DNA from: Chlamydiota bacterium
GTDB taxonomy: Bacteria; Chlamydiota; Chlamydiia; Chlamydiales; JAAZZY01
Assembly: GCA_022601345.1 (NCBI GenBank)
Contig: JAJACU010000005.1
Coordinates: forward strand, 1 to 50,979
Reading direction: 5' to 3'
DNA: 50,979 nucleotides
Below, piece after piece: positions 8,739 through 16,509 of this stretch (within the stretch, counting starts at the first letter, position 1; each line of letters begins with the position of its first letter). Below the pieces are notes generated by a model. The model did no database searches and was not told the DNA's origin. It saw only the letters and a program-made list of their open reading frames with translations. Position numbers and translations under genes: made by a program.

Positions 8739-8764
8739 AGTTAACTTTATGGAGTGTAATAAAT

Positions 8765-9571
8765 ATGAAAAAAATTGCGATTGTAAATCAGAAAGGTGGA
8801 ACTGGAAAAACAACAACTGCTGTAAACTTAGCTGCATCTCTTGGAATGTTAGATCAAAAAGTATTGCTGATTGACTTAGATCCACAAGCATCATCTTCTT
8901 TTTGGTACGGACTTAAAAAGCAAGGACAAGGACTTTTAGATTTATTCTTAGAAGATCGTAGAGCTCAGGAAGTCGTTGTTAAAACAGAGCACAAAAATCT
9001 TTCGATGATTCCTGCATCACCTGTACTTGTTAAAGTCGAGAAGGCTCTAGCAACAGAAGTTGGCGCTGAATTTATTTTAAGGGATAAACTCAAGAGCCTT
9101 GAGTACAATTATGATTATATTATTTTAGATTGTCCACCAAACTTAGGTATGCTGTCTCTTAATGCACTTACAGCTGTAGATGAGGTAATTATTCCAGTTG
9201 AGAGTCGGGTTATGGCGCTCTATGGGTTAGTCCAATTGTTAAACACAATTAAGCTTGTGCAAAGCAGGTTAAATCCAGAGCTTAAAATTAAAGGGGTTTT
9301 ACCGTGCCGCGTTGATTTTAGAAATAATCACTCTCAAGAAGTTCTAGCCCAGCTAAAAAGTCGCTTTGAAAAGCAAATTTTTAATACGTTTATCCGAGAA
9401 AATATTAAGCTTGCTGAAGCCTCTCTCAAGAGAATGCCTATTACAAAATTTGATCCTAGAAGTCGTGGGGCTGATGATTATAATCAATTGGCTTGGGAAG
9501 TCTTAAAGCTTGATAATCAAAGTCCGAAGAAAACATCAGATCAAGAAGACTCTCTTAAGAAGATCGTATAG
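8765..9571 (+). CDS. parA: ParA/Soj-family chromosome partitioning ATPase
   Basis: ParA ATPases bind DNA non-specifically and move or segregate replicons together with ParB and parS. The 268-residue protein begins at ATG 8765 ([12 protein letters not shown]); an upstream in-frame extension to 8711 would run through the inverted repeat and is rejected. The deviant Walker A motif KGGTGKTT is at residues 10-17, the Walker A' region '[12 protein letters not shown]' at about 36-47, and the Walker B-like '[11 protein letters not shown]' at about 118-128. Length matches chromosomal Soj and the chlamydial copy annotated minD/parA (CT582). No parB gene is adjacent. A terminator follows. Confidence 0.93.
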   Translation: MKKIAIVNQKGGTGKTTTAVNLAASLGMLDQKVLLIDLDPQASSSFWYGLKKQGQGLLDLFLEDRRAQEVVVKTEHKNLSMIPASPVLVKVEKALATEVGAEFILRDKLKSLEYNYDYIILDCPPNLGMLSLNALTAVDEVIIPVESRVMALYGLVQLLNTIKLVQSRLNPELKIKGVLPCRVDFRNNHSQEVLAQLKSRFEKQIFNTFIRENIKLAEASLKRMPITKFDPRSRGADDYNQLAWEVLKLDNQSPKKTSDQEDSLKKIV

Positions 9572-9590
9572 CAAGTGGAAATTTGTATCT

Positions 9591-9612
9591 ACTAATTGTA
9601 AATTAGTTTTTT
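9591..9612 (+). terminator. Intrinsic terminator of parA
   Basis: ACTAATT (9591-9597) pairs with AATTAGT (9601-9607) around a GTA loop and is followed by a T run ending at 9612, 20 bases after the parA stop. Confidence 0.65.
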
Positions 9613-9692
9613 GGATTGGAAGAGCTTGCTAGCTGTCCAATCCAAAGTTGGTCATCTTGCCTTAACCGTAAATTTTACGCGATAGCAAGCTT
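9611..9692. repeat. Cluster of inverted repeats between parA and murA
   Basis: TTGGATTGGA (9611-9620) pairs with TCCAATCCAA (9636-9645), a perfect 10-bp stem. AGCTTGCTA (9623-9631, inside that loop) is the reverse complement of TAGCAAGCT at about 9683-9691. The palindrome CGTAAATTTTACG lies at 9667-9679. These overlapping elements fill the gap between two convergent genes. Bidirectional termination is the simplest role, but no clear T run follows on the minus strand. Confidence 0.5.
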
Positions 9693-9713
9693 ATTTGAAA
9701 TTAAGATGCTTTT

Positions 9714-11069
9714 TTAAGCAGGTTGAAGCTTTTTTGATTTTTTTGTGTCTACAACCTTAATGTTGGCTCCTAGTGAAGTTAATTTTTCTACAAAAGAATC
9801 ATAACCTCGCTCTACCATTTCTACTCCATAAATCTTCGAAGAACCTTGGGCTAACAAGGCTGCGAGCACATAGGCAAAGCCAGCTCTAAGATCAGGAATC
9901 TCTATATCACAACCCTTTAAAGGTGTGCCGCCTCTAATAACAGCGCTGTGTAAATAGTTGCGCGTTGCAAAGCGGCAGGCTTTACCGCCTAGACACTGCC
10001 TAAACAGCTCAATTTCAGCCCCCATCTTTCGAAGCATTTCAATATAGCCAAACCGATTTTCATACACAGTCTCATGGATCGCTGAGCTGCCCTCTGTTTG
10101 AGTTAATAGTACAGCAAATGGTTGCTGCCAATCAGTCATAAACCCTGGGTGTACATCTGTTTCAAGGTGCATTCCACCATTTAGTTTGCCTTGATAGAAA
10201 AATTCAATGCCGTTTTGCTTTACATTGAAACCACCACCAAGCTCGCGTATGCGATTTAAAAACGTTGTCATATGGATATGCTGAGCTCCTTCAATGAAGA
10301 TGCGCCCTTTAGTGCTAATTGCTGCAATTGCGTAGGATGCAGCTTCAATGCGATCACTCATAATAGTGTGTTCGACAGGGTAGAACTTTTCTGTACCTTG
10401 AATATGGATAGTGCGATCGGTATCTAAAGATATTATCGCTCCTAGTTTTTGTAAAAATAAGAGCAGTTCAATAATTTCAGGCTCAACAGCTGCATTTTTA
10501 ATTGTAGTATTGCCTTTGGCTCTTACTGCGGCTAAAATTGTGTTTTCAGTGGCGCCAACTGACGGGTAACTTAAATGAATGACTCCTCCATGTAGGCCTT
10601 GGTGAGCTTGAGCAAAGTAAGCTCCCTCTTTTTTCATCATTCGTGATTCAATTTTTGCCCCAAGTGTTTCTAGAGCGCTAATGTGTAGATTAACAGGCCT
10701 CAGACCTATGCGGTCTCCGCCAGCAGTTGGAACTATGATATCTTCTCCCGTTCTTCCAAGCAAAGCTCCAATCATCAAAATTGGAATGCGGTTAGCTCCA
10801 GAAAAGCGCTGTGGAATATAAGATGTTTTGAGTTTTTTTGTGACAATCTCTATACGCTTGTTTTTTTTGTCCCAGTTAATCTGGCTACCAAGTTCACGGC
10901 ATAAATCAAGAGTGATTTCAACATCACCAATGTTGGGGACATTATTGAAAACACAAGGCTGGTCTGAAATCAGTGAAGCGACAAGTAGTTTTGTCGTCGC
11001 ATTTTTTGCTCCTTGTACTCTAACAGTTCCTTCTAACGGAGCGCCGCCCTTGATCTCAAAATATCTCAT
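9714..11069 (-). CDS. murA: UDP-N-acetylglucosamine 1-carboxyvinyltransferase (MurA)
   Basis: MurA transfers enolpyruvate from PEP to UDP-GlcNAc, the first committed step of peptidoglycan synthesis. The 451-residue protein starts with the typical 'GAPLEGTVRVQGAKNA' and ends in 'VERGYDSFVEKLTSLGA', covering both EPSP-synthase-like domains at the usual length. The active-site loop reads AGGDRIGLRPVNLH (about 116-129), so the catalytic Cys (Cys115 in E. coli) is Asp119. This substitution is known from C. trachomatis and mycobacteria and gives intrinsic fosfomycin resistance. The gene is monocistronic, divergent from ispF and convergent with parA. Confidence 0.96.
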   Translation of the reverse strand: MRYFEIKGGAPLEGTVRVQGAKNATTKLLVASLISDQPCVFNNVPNIGDVEITLDLCRELGSQINWDKKNKRIEIVTKKLKTSYIPQRFSGANRIPILMIGALLGRTGEDIIVPTAGGDRIGLRPVNLHISALETLGAKIESRMMKKEGAYFAQAHQGLHGGVIHLSYPSVGATENTILAAVRAKGNTTIKNAAVEPEIIELLLFLQKLGAIISLDTDRTIHIQGTEKFYPVEHTIMSDRIEAASYAIAAISTKGRIFIEGAQHIHMTTFLNRIRELGGGFNVKQNGIEFFYQGKLNGGMHLETDVHPGFMTDWQQPFAVLLTQTEGSSAIHETVYENRFGYIEMLRKMGAEIELFRQCLGGKACRFATRNYLHSAVIRGGTPLKGCDIEIPDLRAGFAYVLAALLAQGSSKIYGVEMVERGYDSFVEKLTSLGANIKVVDTKKSKKLQPA

Positions 11070-11188
11070 TTTTTCCTTCAGATTAAATTCAGCACAAAGA
11101 TCGTTGATTTGAATGTTTTTTTCAACCTTTTTAAGTATTTAATTTGTAGTTATGCTAGGATTTTTTTCTAAAATTCAAGAGAGAAAAT

Positions 11189-11677
11189 ATGCGCATTAAA
11201 ACAGGATTAGGCCAAGACTCACATCGTTTTGAAGCGAAGGATTCATCAAAGCCATGTGTCATTGCAGGACTAACTTTTGAAGATGTTCCAGGCTTTATGG
11301 CTAACTCAGATGGAGATGTTGTTTATCATGCAATATGCAATGCCATCTCATCAATAACAGGAATTCTAATTTTAGGGGGAGTTGCCGATGAACTTTGTAT
11401 TAAGGATGGAATTACAAACAGTGAGTTTTATCTAAAAGAAGCCTTTAAAACACTTAAAGATCAAAAGTTTTCAATTTCTCATGTGGCCATTTCTTTAGAA
11501 GGCAAGAAACCTTCTTTCAAAAAGCACTTGAGTCAAATGAAGAAGAATGTAGCAGCGTTACTTGAAATACAACAACAAGACGTAGGTATCACAGCGACCT
11601 CTGGTGAAGGGCTCAGTGACTACGGTTGTGGAGATGGCGTAAGCTGCTTTTGTGTAATCACTGTAATAGGAGAGTAG
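11189..11677 (+). CDS. ispF: 2-C-methyl-D-erythritol 2,4-cyclodiphosphate synthase (IspF)
   Basis: IspF closes the cyclodiphosphate ring in the MEP pathway, supplying the substrate of IspG. The 162-residue protein has the expected metal ligands: Asp10 and His12 in GLGQDSHRF and His47 in SDGDVVYHAI, and it keeps the late TSGEG segment. The usual 'LGDIGxxFPDTD' region is replaced by 'ILGGVADELCIKDGI', a divergence I associate with the chlamydial enzymes. ATG 11189 is preceded by AGAGAGAA. The stop is one base from the next gene. In C. trachomatis ispF (CT434) is next to cysJ (CT435); here cysJ lies 2 kb downstream on the other strand. Confidence 0.92.
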   Translation: MRIKTGLGQDSHRFEAKDSSKPCVIAGLTFEDVPGFMANSDGDVVYHAICNAISSITGILILGGVADELCIKDGITNSEFYLKEAFKTLKDQKFSISHVAISLEGKKPSFKKHLSQMKKNVAALLEIQQQDVGITATSGEGLSDYGCGDGVSCFCVITVIGE

Positions 11678-11678
11678 A

Positions 11679-12437
11679 ATGAAAACAGTTTTTATTACTG
11701 GTGCATCTAGTGGAATTGGTTGGGCTACTGCGATTAAATGTGCTCAAGAAAAGAATCGTGTATTAATCTGTGCAAGGCGATCGGACAGATTAAAAAAACT
11801 TTCTGAAGAGCTCAAGCAAAAATATCAAGCCGATGTTCATTACTTTTCATTAGATGTCTCAAAAAAAAGTGAAGTTGAAGAAAAAATTAAAAACCTACCA
11901 GAAAATTGGCAAGAAATAGATGTTCTTGTCAACAATGCCGGACTTGCACTTGGCTTAGAATCTATTGACAAAGGCGCTGCAGATGACTGGGAAACCATGA
12001 TTGATGTAAATGTTAAAGGGCTGCTGTATGTTACACAGGCTGTCGTAAAAGGTATGCTTGAAAGAAAGAAAGGCCAGATCATCAACATAGGCTCTATTTC
12101 TGGTCGTGAAACATATCCAGGAGGCTCAGTTTACTGCGCTACAAAGCATGCTGTTCGAGCTTTAACAGAAGGAATGAAAAAAGACTGGCACGGCACTCCT
12201 ATTCGCATTAGTGAAGTTAATCCAGGTTTTGCACAAACAGAATTTTCCTTAGTGCGTTTTAAGCAAGATGAAAAAAGAGCAGATTCTGTTTATCAAAATA
12301 CAAAACCTTTGCTCGCTGAAGACATTGCTGATGCTATTTACTACTGCTTAAGCCGACCTGAGCACATAGATATTAGAGAGGTTTTTATTACGTCAACAGC
12401 TCAATCTTCAACAACAATGATTGATAGATCAAACTAA
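11679..12437 (+). CDS. Short-chain dehydrogenase/reductase, YdfG-like
   Basis: This is a classical SDR of 252 residues: the Rossmann motif TGASSGIG (7-14), NNAG (85-88), catalytic Ser139, Tyr152 and Lys156 (YCATK). Arg33-Arg34 after the second strand suggests NADP preference. The overall pattern (PGGSVYCATKHAVRALTEG, 'EVNPGFAQTEFS') matches the YdfG family of NADP-dependent 3-hydroxy acid dehydrogenases, which act on serine and similar substrates. It begins one base after ispF and is co-transcribed. The physiological substrate cannot be read from the sequence. Confidence 0.88.
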   Translation: MKTVFITGASSGIGWATAIKCAQEKNRVLICARRSDRLKKLSEELKQKYQADVHYFSLDVSKKSEVEEKIKNLPENWQEIDVLVNNAGLALGLESIDKGAADDWETMIDVNVKGLLYVTQAVVKGMLERKKGQIINIGSISGRETYPGGSVYCATKHAVRALTEGMKKDWHGTPIRISEVNPGFAQTEFSLVRFKQDEKRADSVYQNTKPLLAEDIADAIYYCLSRPEHIDIREVFITSTAQSSTTMIDRSN

Positions 12438-12821
12438 AGGGTTTGATTCTAACTATAAATGGCTCATCAAAAGCTTGATATGTGTAATATGAGCACTCTT
12501 TTTGAAAGGAGAAAAACACATGACCTATTTGGCCAACCCCTAGAAGACAACAAAGTAAATAGCCTAAATGTAAATAAAGAGAGGAAAGAACAGTGCAACA
12601 GCAGTTGATGGCATAGAAAGCTGAAAACTAATAAACAGCACCTAAATAGTGCTAAGCACCTTTCATTTCTATGATTTTGGCTTAGTTTATGAGAAGTTTT
12701 GATTTCGCAAGACTCTCTTTATTAGATGTTTATGTTTTTTTTGATTTTTTGAGTAAAATTGACTTTTTTTTAATGAATAGCTATAATTTGTTCTTTGTAA
12801 CTTATTAAGAGGCAATAAACT
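12438..12821. other. 384-base intergenic region with micro-ORF and hairpin
   Basis: No conventional gene fits. GCTCAT (12462-12467) pairs with ATGAGC (12489-12494). A strong AAAGGA ribosome site (12505-12510) lies 9 bases before an ATG at 12520 that opens only seven codons (MTYLANP) and stops at 12543. The following 200 bases are stop-rich in all plus frames. This may be a decayed gene, a leader or a small RNA. The right end holds the promoter of the next gene. Confidence 0.4.
12759..12787 (+). promoter_or_regulatory. Near-consensus vegetative promoter of the 12822 gene
   Basis: TTGACT (12759-12764) and a perfect TATAAT (12782-12787) are separated by 17 bases, with a T8-containing spacer. 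The start codon is 34 bases further on. This is the best promoter match in the window and suggests strong expression. Confidence 0.75.
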
Positions 12822-13751
12822 ATGAATACAGAAGTCAACTCAACCTTTCCAAATCACGTTAGTGGTATAATCAGTGGGGCGTATGATTTAATGCCCTGGA
12901 CATTTGATCCACAAACGCATTTTTGTGCGACGTACCAAGCAGCAGCTACTTTGGTTAAAGAATCTGCTTACTTAGGTTACAGAATACCTAATATTTCACC
13001 TGAATCTTATACAAGCACCGCAGGTTTGATTGGAAAAATAGGGTTTGCTCTATTTGCAATTGAAACACTTGGTGATATGGTATGTTACGGTAGCTCTTAC
13101 TCAGAAAAAGGTTTACAATTGTTGAAGAATGCTCTTGTTCACACAGCACGTGCTGGACTCAAATCAACTGAGATGTTTAGTGGGTCAATTGTTAATCCAA
13201 CACCTTTTCAGGTCGCAGCATCCTATTTAAACCTTGTAGACAGAAAAGAAACTCACTATGACCTCAATGGTCAATTAGATGACAACAACCTAGATCTATA
13301 TGCTTCATTTCATACAGCTATTAGCACTGGGAAAGTAGATACAGTAAGGCTGCTTGTACAACAATATAAGAAACAATTTCCAGACACTCCGATATCTTTT
13401 AAACAAGTTACAGGAGATATGGACGGCCTATTTTTAGCACTAGGAACTGAGAAAACACCACAAGCAGCAATTATACAACTGTTTATGGAAACTGGGTGTA
13501 ATCCACGTGCAAAATTTAATGGTAAAACACCTTTAGATCTTATTTCTACTTACCTAGAAAGAAACCCTAGCGACTTAGAAGCTCAGCATGTTAAAGTTTA
13601 CATGGAAGGGATGAAAAAAGTTATTCAGGACTTTGAGGATGGGGCCAACACTAGATCAATAGAAGGATCGAGAAGTAAAAAAACCGCTTCTTCAAGAACA
13701 ACAAGTGTACACGTTGCACCCGAAGGTACTTGTGATGGGGACGAGTGTTAA
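12822..13751 (+). CDS. Orphan protein with probable degenerate ankyrin repeats
   Basis: The 309-residue protein has no recognised orthologue. The N-terminal 130 residues are unfamiliar and include a hydrophobic stretch (TAGLIGKIGFALFAIETLG, about 65-83). The C-terminal half (about 160-270) has ankyrin-like elements: 'FHTAISTGKVDTVRLLVQQY' resembles an ankyrin helix pair, and 'GCNPRAKFNGKTPLDLI' matches the xxNxxxxxGxTPLxLA turn of a following repeat. The tail is Ser/Arg/Lys-rich and ends in an acidic Cys-containing stretch (CDGDEC). It has its own near-consensus promoter and an AGAGG ribosome site. Ankyrin proteins are common candidate effectors in intracellular bacteria; this is inference only. 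Confidence 0.65.
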   Translation: MNTEVNSTFPNHVSGIISGAYDLMPWTFDPQTHFCATYQAAATLVKESAYLGYRIPNISPESYTSTAGLIGKIGFALFAIETLGDMVCYGSSYSEKGLQLLKNALVHTARAGLKSTEMFSGSIVNPTPFQVAASYLNLVDRKETHYDLNGQLDDNNLDLYASFHTAISTGKVDTVRLLVQQYKKQFPDTPISFKQVTGDMDGLFLALGTEKTPQAAIIQLFMETGCNPRAKFNGKTPLDLISTYLERNPSDLEAQHVKVYMEGMKKVIQDFEDGANTRSIEGSRSKKTASSRTTSVHVAPEGTCDGDEC

Positions 13752-13760
13752 CAACACGCT

Positions 13761-14903
13761 TTAGTACACGTCACGTAAATAGCGCTGTGCGCCTTTCATT
13801 TCTTTGACGTAAACTTTAGCTTCCTCAGGCGTTTTATGACCTTGTTCTTCAACAATCTTATGGAGTGCAAGGTCTACATCTTTAGCCATATTTGAAGCAT
13901 CACCGCAAACATAAACAACAGCTCCTTTTTCTAGCCATTCCCAGAATTCTTGAGCTTCTTCAAACATCTTGTGTTGCACATATATTTTATGTTCACAGTC
14001 TCTTGAAAAAGCAAGAGACAGCCTAATAAGTTTTTCTTTTTCAAGCTCTTGCCAGTATTCAGAATAGTAGAAATCATTTGCCCTATGCCAATCTCCAAAA
14101 AAAAGCCAATTTTTGCCTGATGCATTACTTGCAAGACGCTCTTGCATAAAGCCTCTGTACGGAGCAATACCTGTTCCAGGGCCAATCATGATGATAGGAG
14201 TGTTGGGATCACTTGGTAGTGTGAAATCTTTTGAAGGGTGGATGTACATTGCTATCTCTGGGCTATTCATAGGCGCAAGTTCACAAAGGTAGTGAGAAGC
14301 AACGCCATGCCTGAGATGCTTGTTGCTTGTGTATTTGAAATAGGCAATTAATAGGTCTATTTTATTAGAGTCTTTTTTCTGAGAAGATGCAATCGAGTAA
14401 AATCTTGGCAAAAGAAGAGCAAAAATAGGAAGGCATTCATTGATGTCAGCTTCTAATGACGAGAATTCTTTCAAGAAATCCCAAAGTTGGCGCTGAGAGC
14501 AAAAATCTTTAAGTTTTTCTTTGTTTTCTGACTCTAAAAGACTCTTAAGAGCCTCTTTCTCATGATGCTCAGTCACGTGCATCGAGACATATTGAATCCA
14601 TTTTTTTGTGACTTTTGCAAGGTTTGCTCTTTTGACCAAGAAATCTTGTAGACTCATTTCGTTTGAAGTTCTAGGGTCTACAATTTTAGTATTGGCATCT
14701 GCTTTAAGAGCGCGAAGGATTTCATCAACAATAATTGGGCTGTTAGTTGGAAAAACCGCAACAGAGTCTCCCACCTTATAGCTAATATGAGAATCGCTAA
14801 TGTCTAAAGAGACGTGCACAGTACATTTTTCAGAGCCGGGTTTATTAAGAATTTCTCTTTCAGTAATGGTAGCTAAAAATGGATTGTTTCTATCAAAAGT
14901 CAT
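13761..14903 (-). CDS. cysJ: CysJ-like FAD/NADPH reductase lacking the flavodoxin domain
   Basis: This 380-residue reductase resembles the C-terminal part of the sulfite reductase flavoprotein alpha subunit. It shows the FAD-binding domain with RFYSIASS, the NADPH-binding motif 'IGPGTGIAPYRGFMQER', a 'VYVCGDASNMAKDV' segment and the CysJ-type end 'RYLRDVY'. E. coli CysJ is about 600 residues with an N-terminal FMN/flavodoxin domain; that domain is absent here, as in the C. trachomatis protein annotated cysJ (CT435). Without it, and with no cysI nearby, sulfite reduction is doubtful, and a role as an NADPH-dependent electron donor to another protein is more likely. It starts 11 bases downstream of gltX on the same strand, so the two are co-transcribed. 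Confidence 0.88.
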   Translation of the reverse strand: MTFDRNNPFLATITEREILNKPGSEKCTVHVSLDISDSHISYKVGDSVAVFPTNSPIIVDEILRALKADANTKIVDPRTSNEMSLQDFLVKRANLAKVTKKWIQYVSMHVTEHHEKEALKSLLESENKEKLKDFCSQRQLWDFLKEFSSLEADINECLPIFALLLPRFYSIASSQKKDSNKIDLLIAYFKYTSNKHLRHGVASHYLCELAPMNSPEIAMYIHPSKDFTLPSDPNTPIIMIGPGTGIAPYRGFMQERLASNASGKNWLFFGDWHRANDFYYSEYWQELEKEKLIRLSLAFSRDCEHKIYVQHKMFEEAQEFWEWLEKGAVVYVCGDASNMAKDVDLALHKIVEEQGHKTPEEAKVYVKEMKGAQRYLRDVY

Positions 14904-14914
14904 AGTCTGAGATT

Positions 14915-16420
14915 TTAGGGATTTATGAATTTCTGAAAATCTTTATTTTCCCAGCACTTTTGTAAAAGCTGCATTTTTTTATTAGACAGGCCACCTAAGA
15001 ACTCCATTGCTTTTAATAAGCGTGCGCGTGTTCTATCTTTACCCAGCAACACTGCAGAATCAAATAAAGGTGGTCCTGTGTGTTTCCCTGTTAATGATGC
15101 AAATAAAACAGGCATTATAACTTTCTTATGATTGACTTCAAGCAAGGTCGCAACTTCTTTAGAAGCATTAAAGAAATTATCTCGACTCCAATCATCATTT
15201 TGTTCTAAGTGCCAGATAAGAGTTTGAATAATTGCACATATAAGTTCAGGAGGTTTGCTTTTAGGACAAAGCAGTTCTTCTGTAAGAGGTAAGTGGTTCA
15301 TAAAAAGGAAACCACAAAGCTCAATAAACTCTCCAAAAGTTTTAATGCGAGTATGGCAAAGAGGCATTAACTTTTTCATGAAGTCTTCATTGAAGCCCCA
15401 ATTTTGAATTGAAGGCCATAGCTGATCGACCGATATTGAGTTAATCAAGTAATGTTGGTTGAGCCAATCTAGTTTTTTGACATCAAAAACTGCTGCAGAT
15501 GTACCAATTCTTTTTACGTCAAATGCTTTAATAATTTCATCTACGCTGTAGATTTCTTTTTCATCGGGCATACTAAAGCCCATTAAACTCATGAAATTTA
15601 AAAAAGCTTCAGGCAAGTAGCCGCTATCTCTATAAAAGAAAATAGAAGTAGGGTTGCGTCTTTTGGAAAGTTTTTTGCCATCCGTTCCAAATAGAAGAGG
15701 CATATGAACAAATTTTGGAGGCTCCCAACCAAAACATTCGTAGAGTAAGATGTGTTTTGGAGTTGATGACATCCATTCATCTCCTCTTATAACATGGCTA
15801 ATTTTCATGAGATAATCATCCACGACGTTAGCTAGGTGGTATGTTGGAAACCCATCAGACTTTAAAAGCACTTGATCGTCGACATCGGCCCAAGGGGTTG
15901 TAATGCGTCCTTTAACTTCATCTTGAAATACGCATTCACCTTTTAAAGGAACTTTAAGGCGAACTACAAACGACTCTTTTCTATCCATACGAGCTTTGAG
16001 CTCTTCTTCTGATAGGTTGCGATATCTTCTATCATAGCCGGACTTTTGCCCCATCTTAGCTCTCATCTGACGCATGTCAGCGAGTTCTTGGGCAGTGGCA
16101 AAGCAGCGATAAGCGTGGCCTTTTTCTATTAGGATATCACAGTATTTGCGGTAAATATCAGAACGCTCTGACTGACGGTAAGGTCCAAATTCACCTCCAA
16201 CATCTGGTCCTTCATCCCAATGAATTCCACACCAGTTTAGAGCTTTAAAAATATTTTCTTCGTACTCAGGTTTGGAGCGTTTTTGATCCGTGTCTTCAAT
16301 GCGAAGTATAAACTTACCTTGAAAATGGCGAGCAAAAATTAAGTTGTAAAGTGCCATGTAAGCTGTTCCTACATGGGGATCTCCCGTGGGAGACGGAGCG
16401 ATTCTAACTCGAACTGTCAT
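14915..16420 (-). CDS. gltX: Glutamyl-tRNA synthetase
   Basis: GltX charges tRNA-Glu (and in bacteria lacking GlnRS also tRNA-Gln). The 501-residue class I synthetase shows the HIGH-type motif 'PSPTGDPHVGTAY' (10-22), the glutamate-specific 'RIEDTDQKRS', and the KMSKS-type motif 'KKLSKRRNP' around residue 255. Length and N-terminus are standard. It is upstream of cysJ in a two-gene minus-strand unit and divergent from mltA. In C. trachomatis gltX (CT445) precedes euo (CT446); here mltA and tsp lie between them. Confidence 0.97.
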   Translation of the reverse strand: MTVRVRIAPSPTGDPHVGTAYMALYNLIFARHFQGKFILRIEDTDQKRSKPEYEENIFKALNWCGIHWDEGPDVGGEFGPYRQSERSDIYRKYCDILIEKGHAYRCFATAQELADMRQMRAKMGQKSGYDRRYRNLSEEELKARMDRKESFVVRLKVPLKGECVFQDEVKGRITTPWADVDDQVLLKSDGFPTYHLANVVDDYLMKISHVIRGDEWMSSTPKHILLYECFGWEPPKFVHMPLLFGTDGKKLSKRRNPTSIFFYRDSGYLPEAFLNFMSLMGFSMPDEKEIYSVDEIIKAFDVKRIGTSAAVFDVKKLDWLNQHYLINSISVDQLWPSIQNWGFNEDFMKKLMPLCHTRIKTFGEFIELCGFLFMNHLPLTEELLCPKSKPPELICAIIQTLIWHLEQNDDWSRDNFFNASKEVATLLEVNHKKVIMPVLFASLTGKHTGPPLFDSAVLLGKDRTRARLLKAMEFLGGLSNKKMQLLQKCWENKDFQKFINP

Positions 16421-16509
16421 ATAATTAAGTTTTAAAGTATAAAGGACAAATATTGTTCACTTTTTTATTATAAGTGTCAAATATATTAATAGAATAAATA
16501 GGGGATATT

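Noticed and set aside
8711-8764. 18-residue N-terminal extension of ParA
   Set aside because: It would run through the inverted repeat and has no ribosome site; [12 protein letters not shown] is the standard ParA start.
8488-9713. parS site next to parA
   Set aside because: No match or near match to the 16-base TGTTTCACGTGAAACA-type palindrome was found by eye.
12438-12470. Possible tRNA T-arm (GGTTTGATTCT)
   Set aside because: No acceptor stem, anticodon arm or CCA end could be assembled around it.
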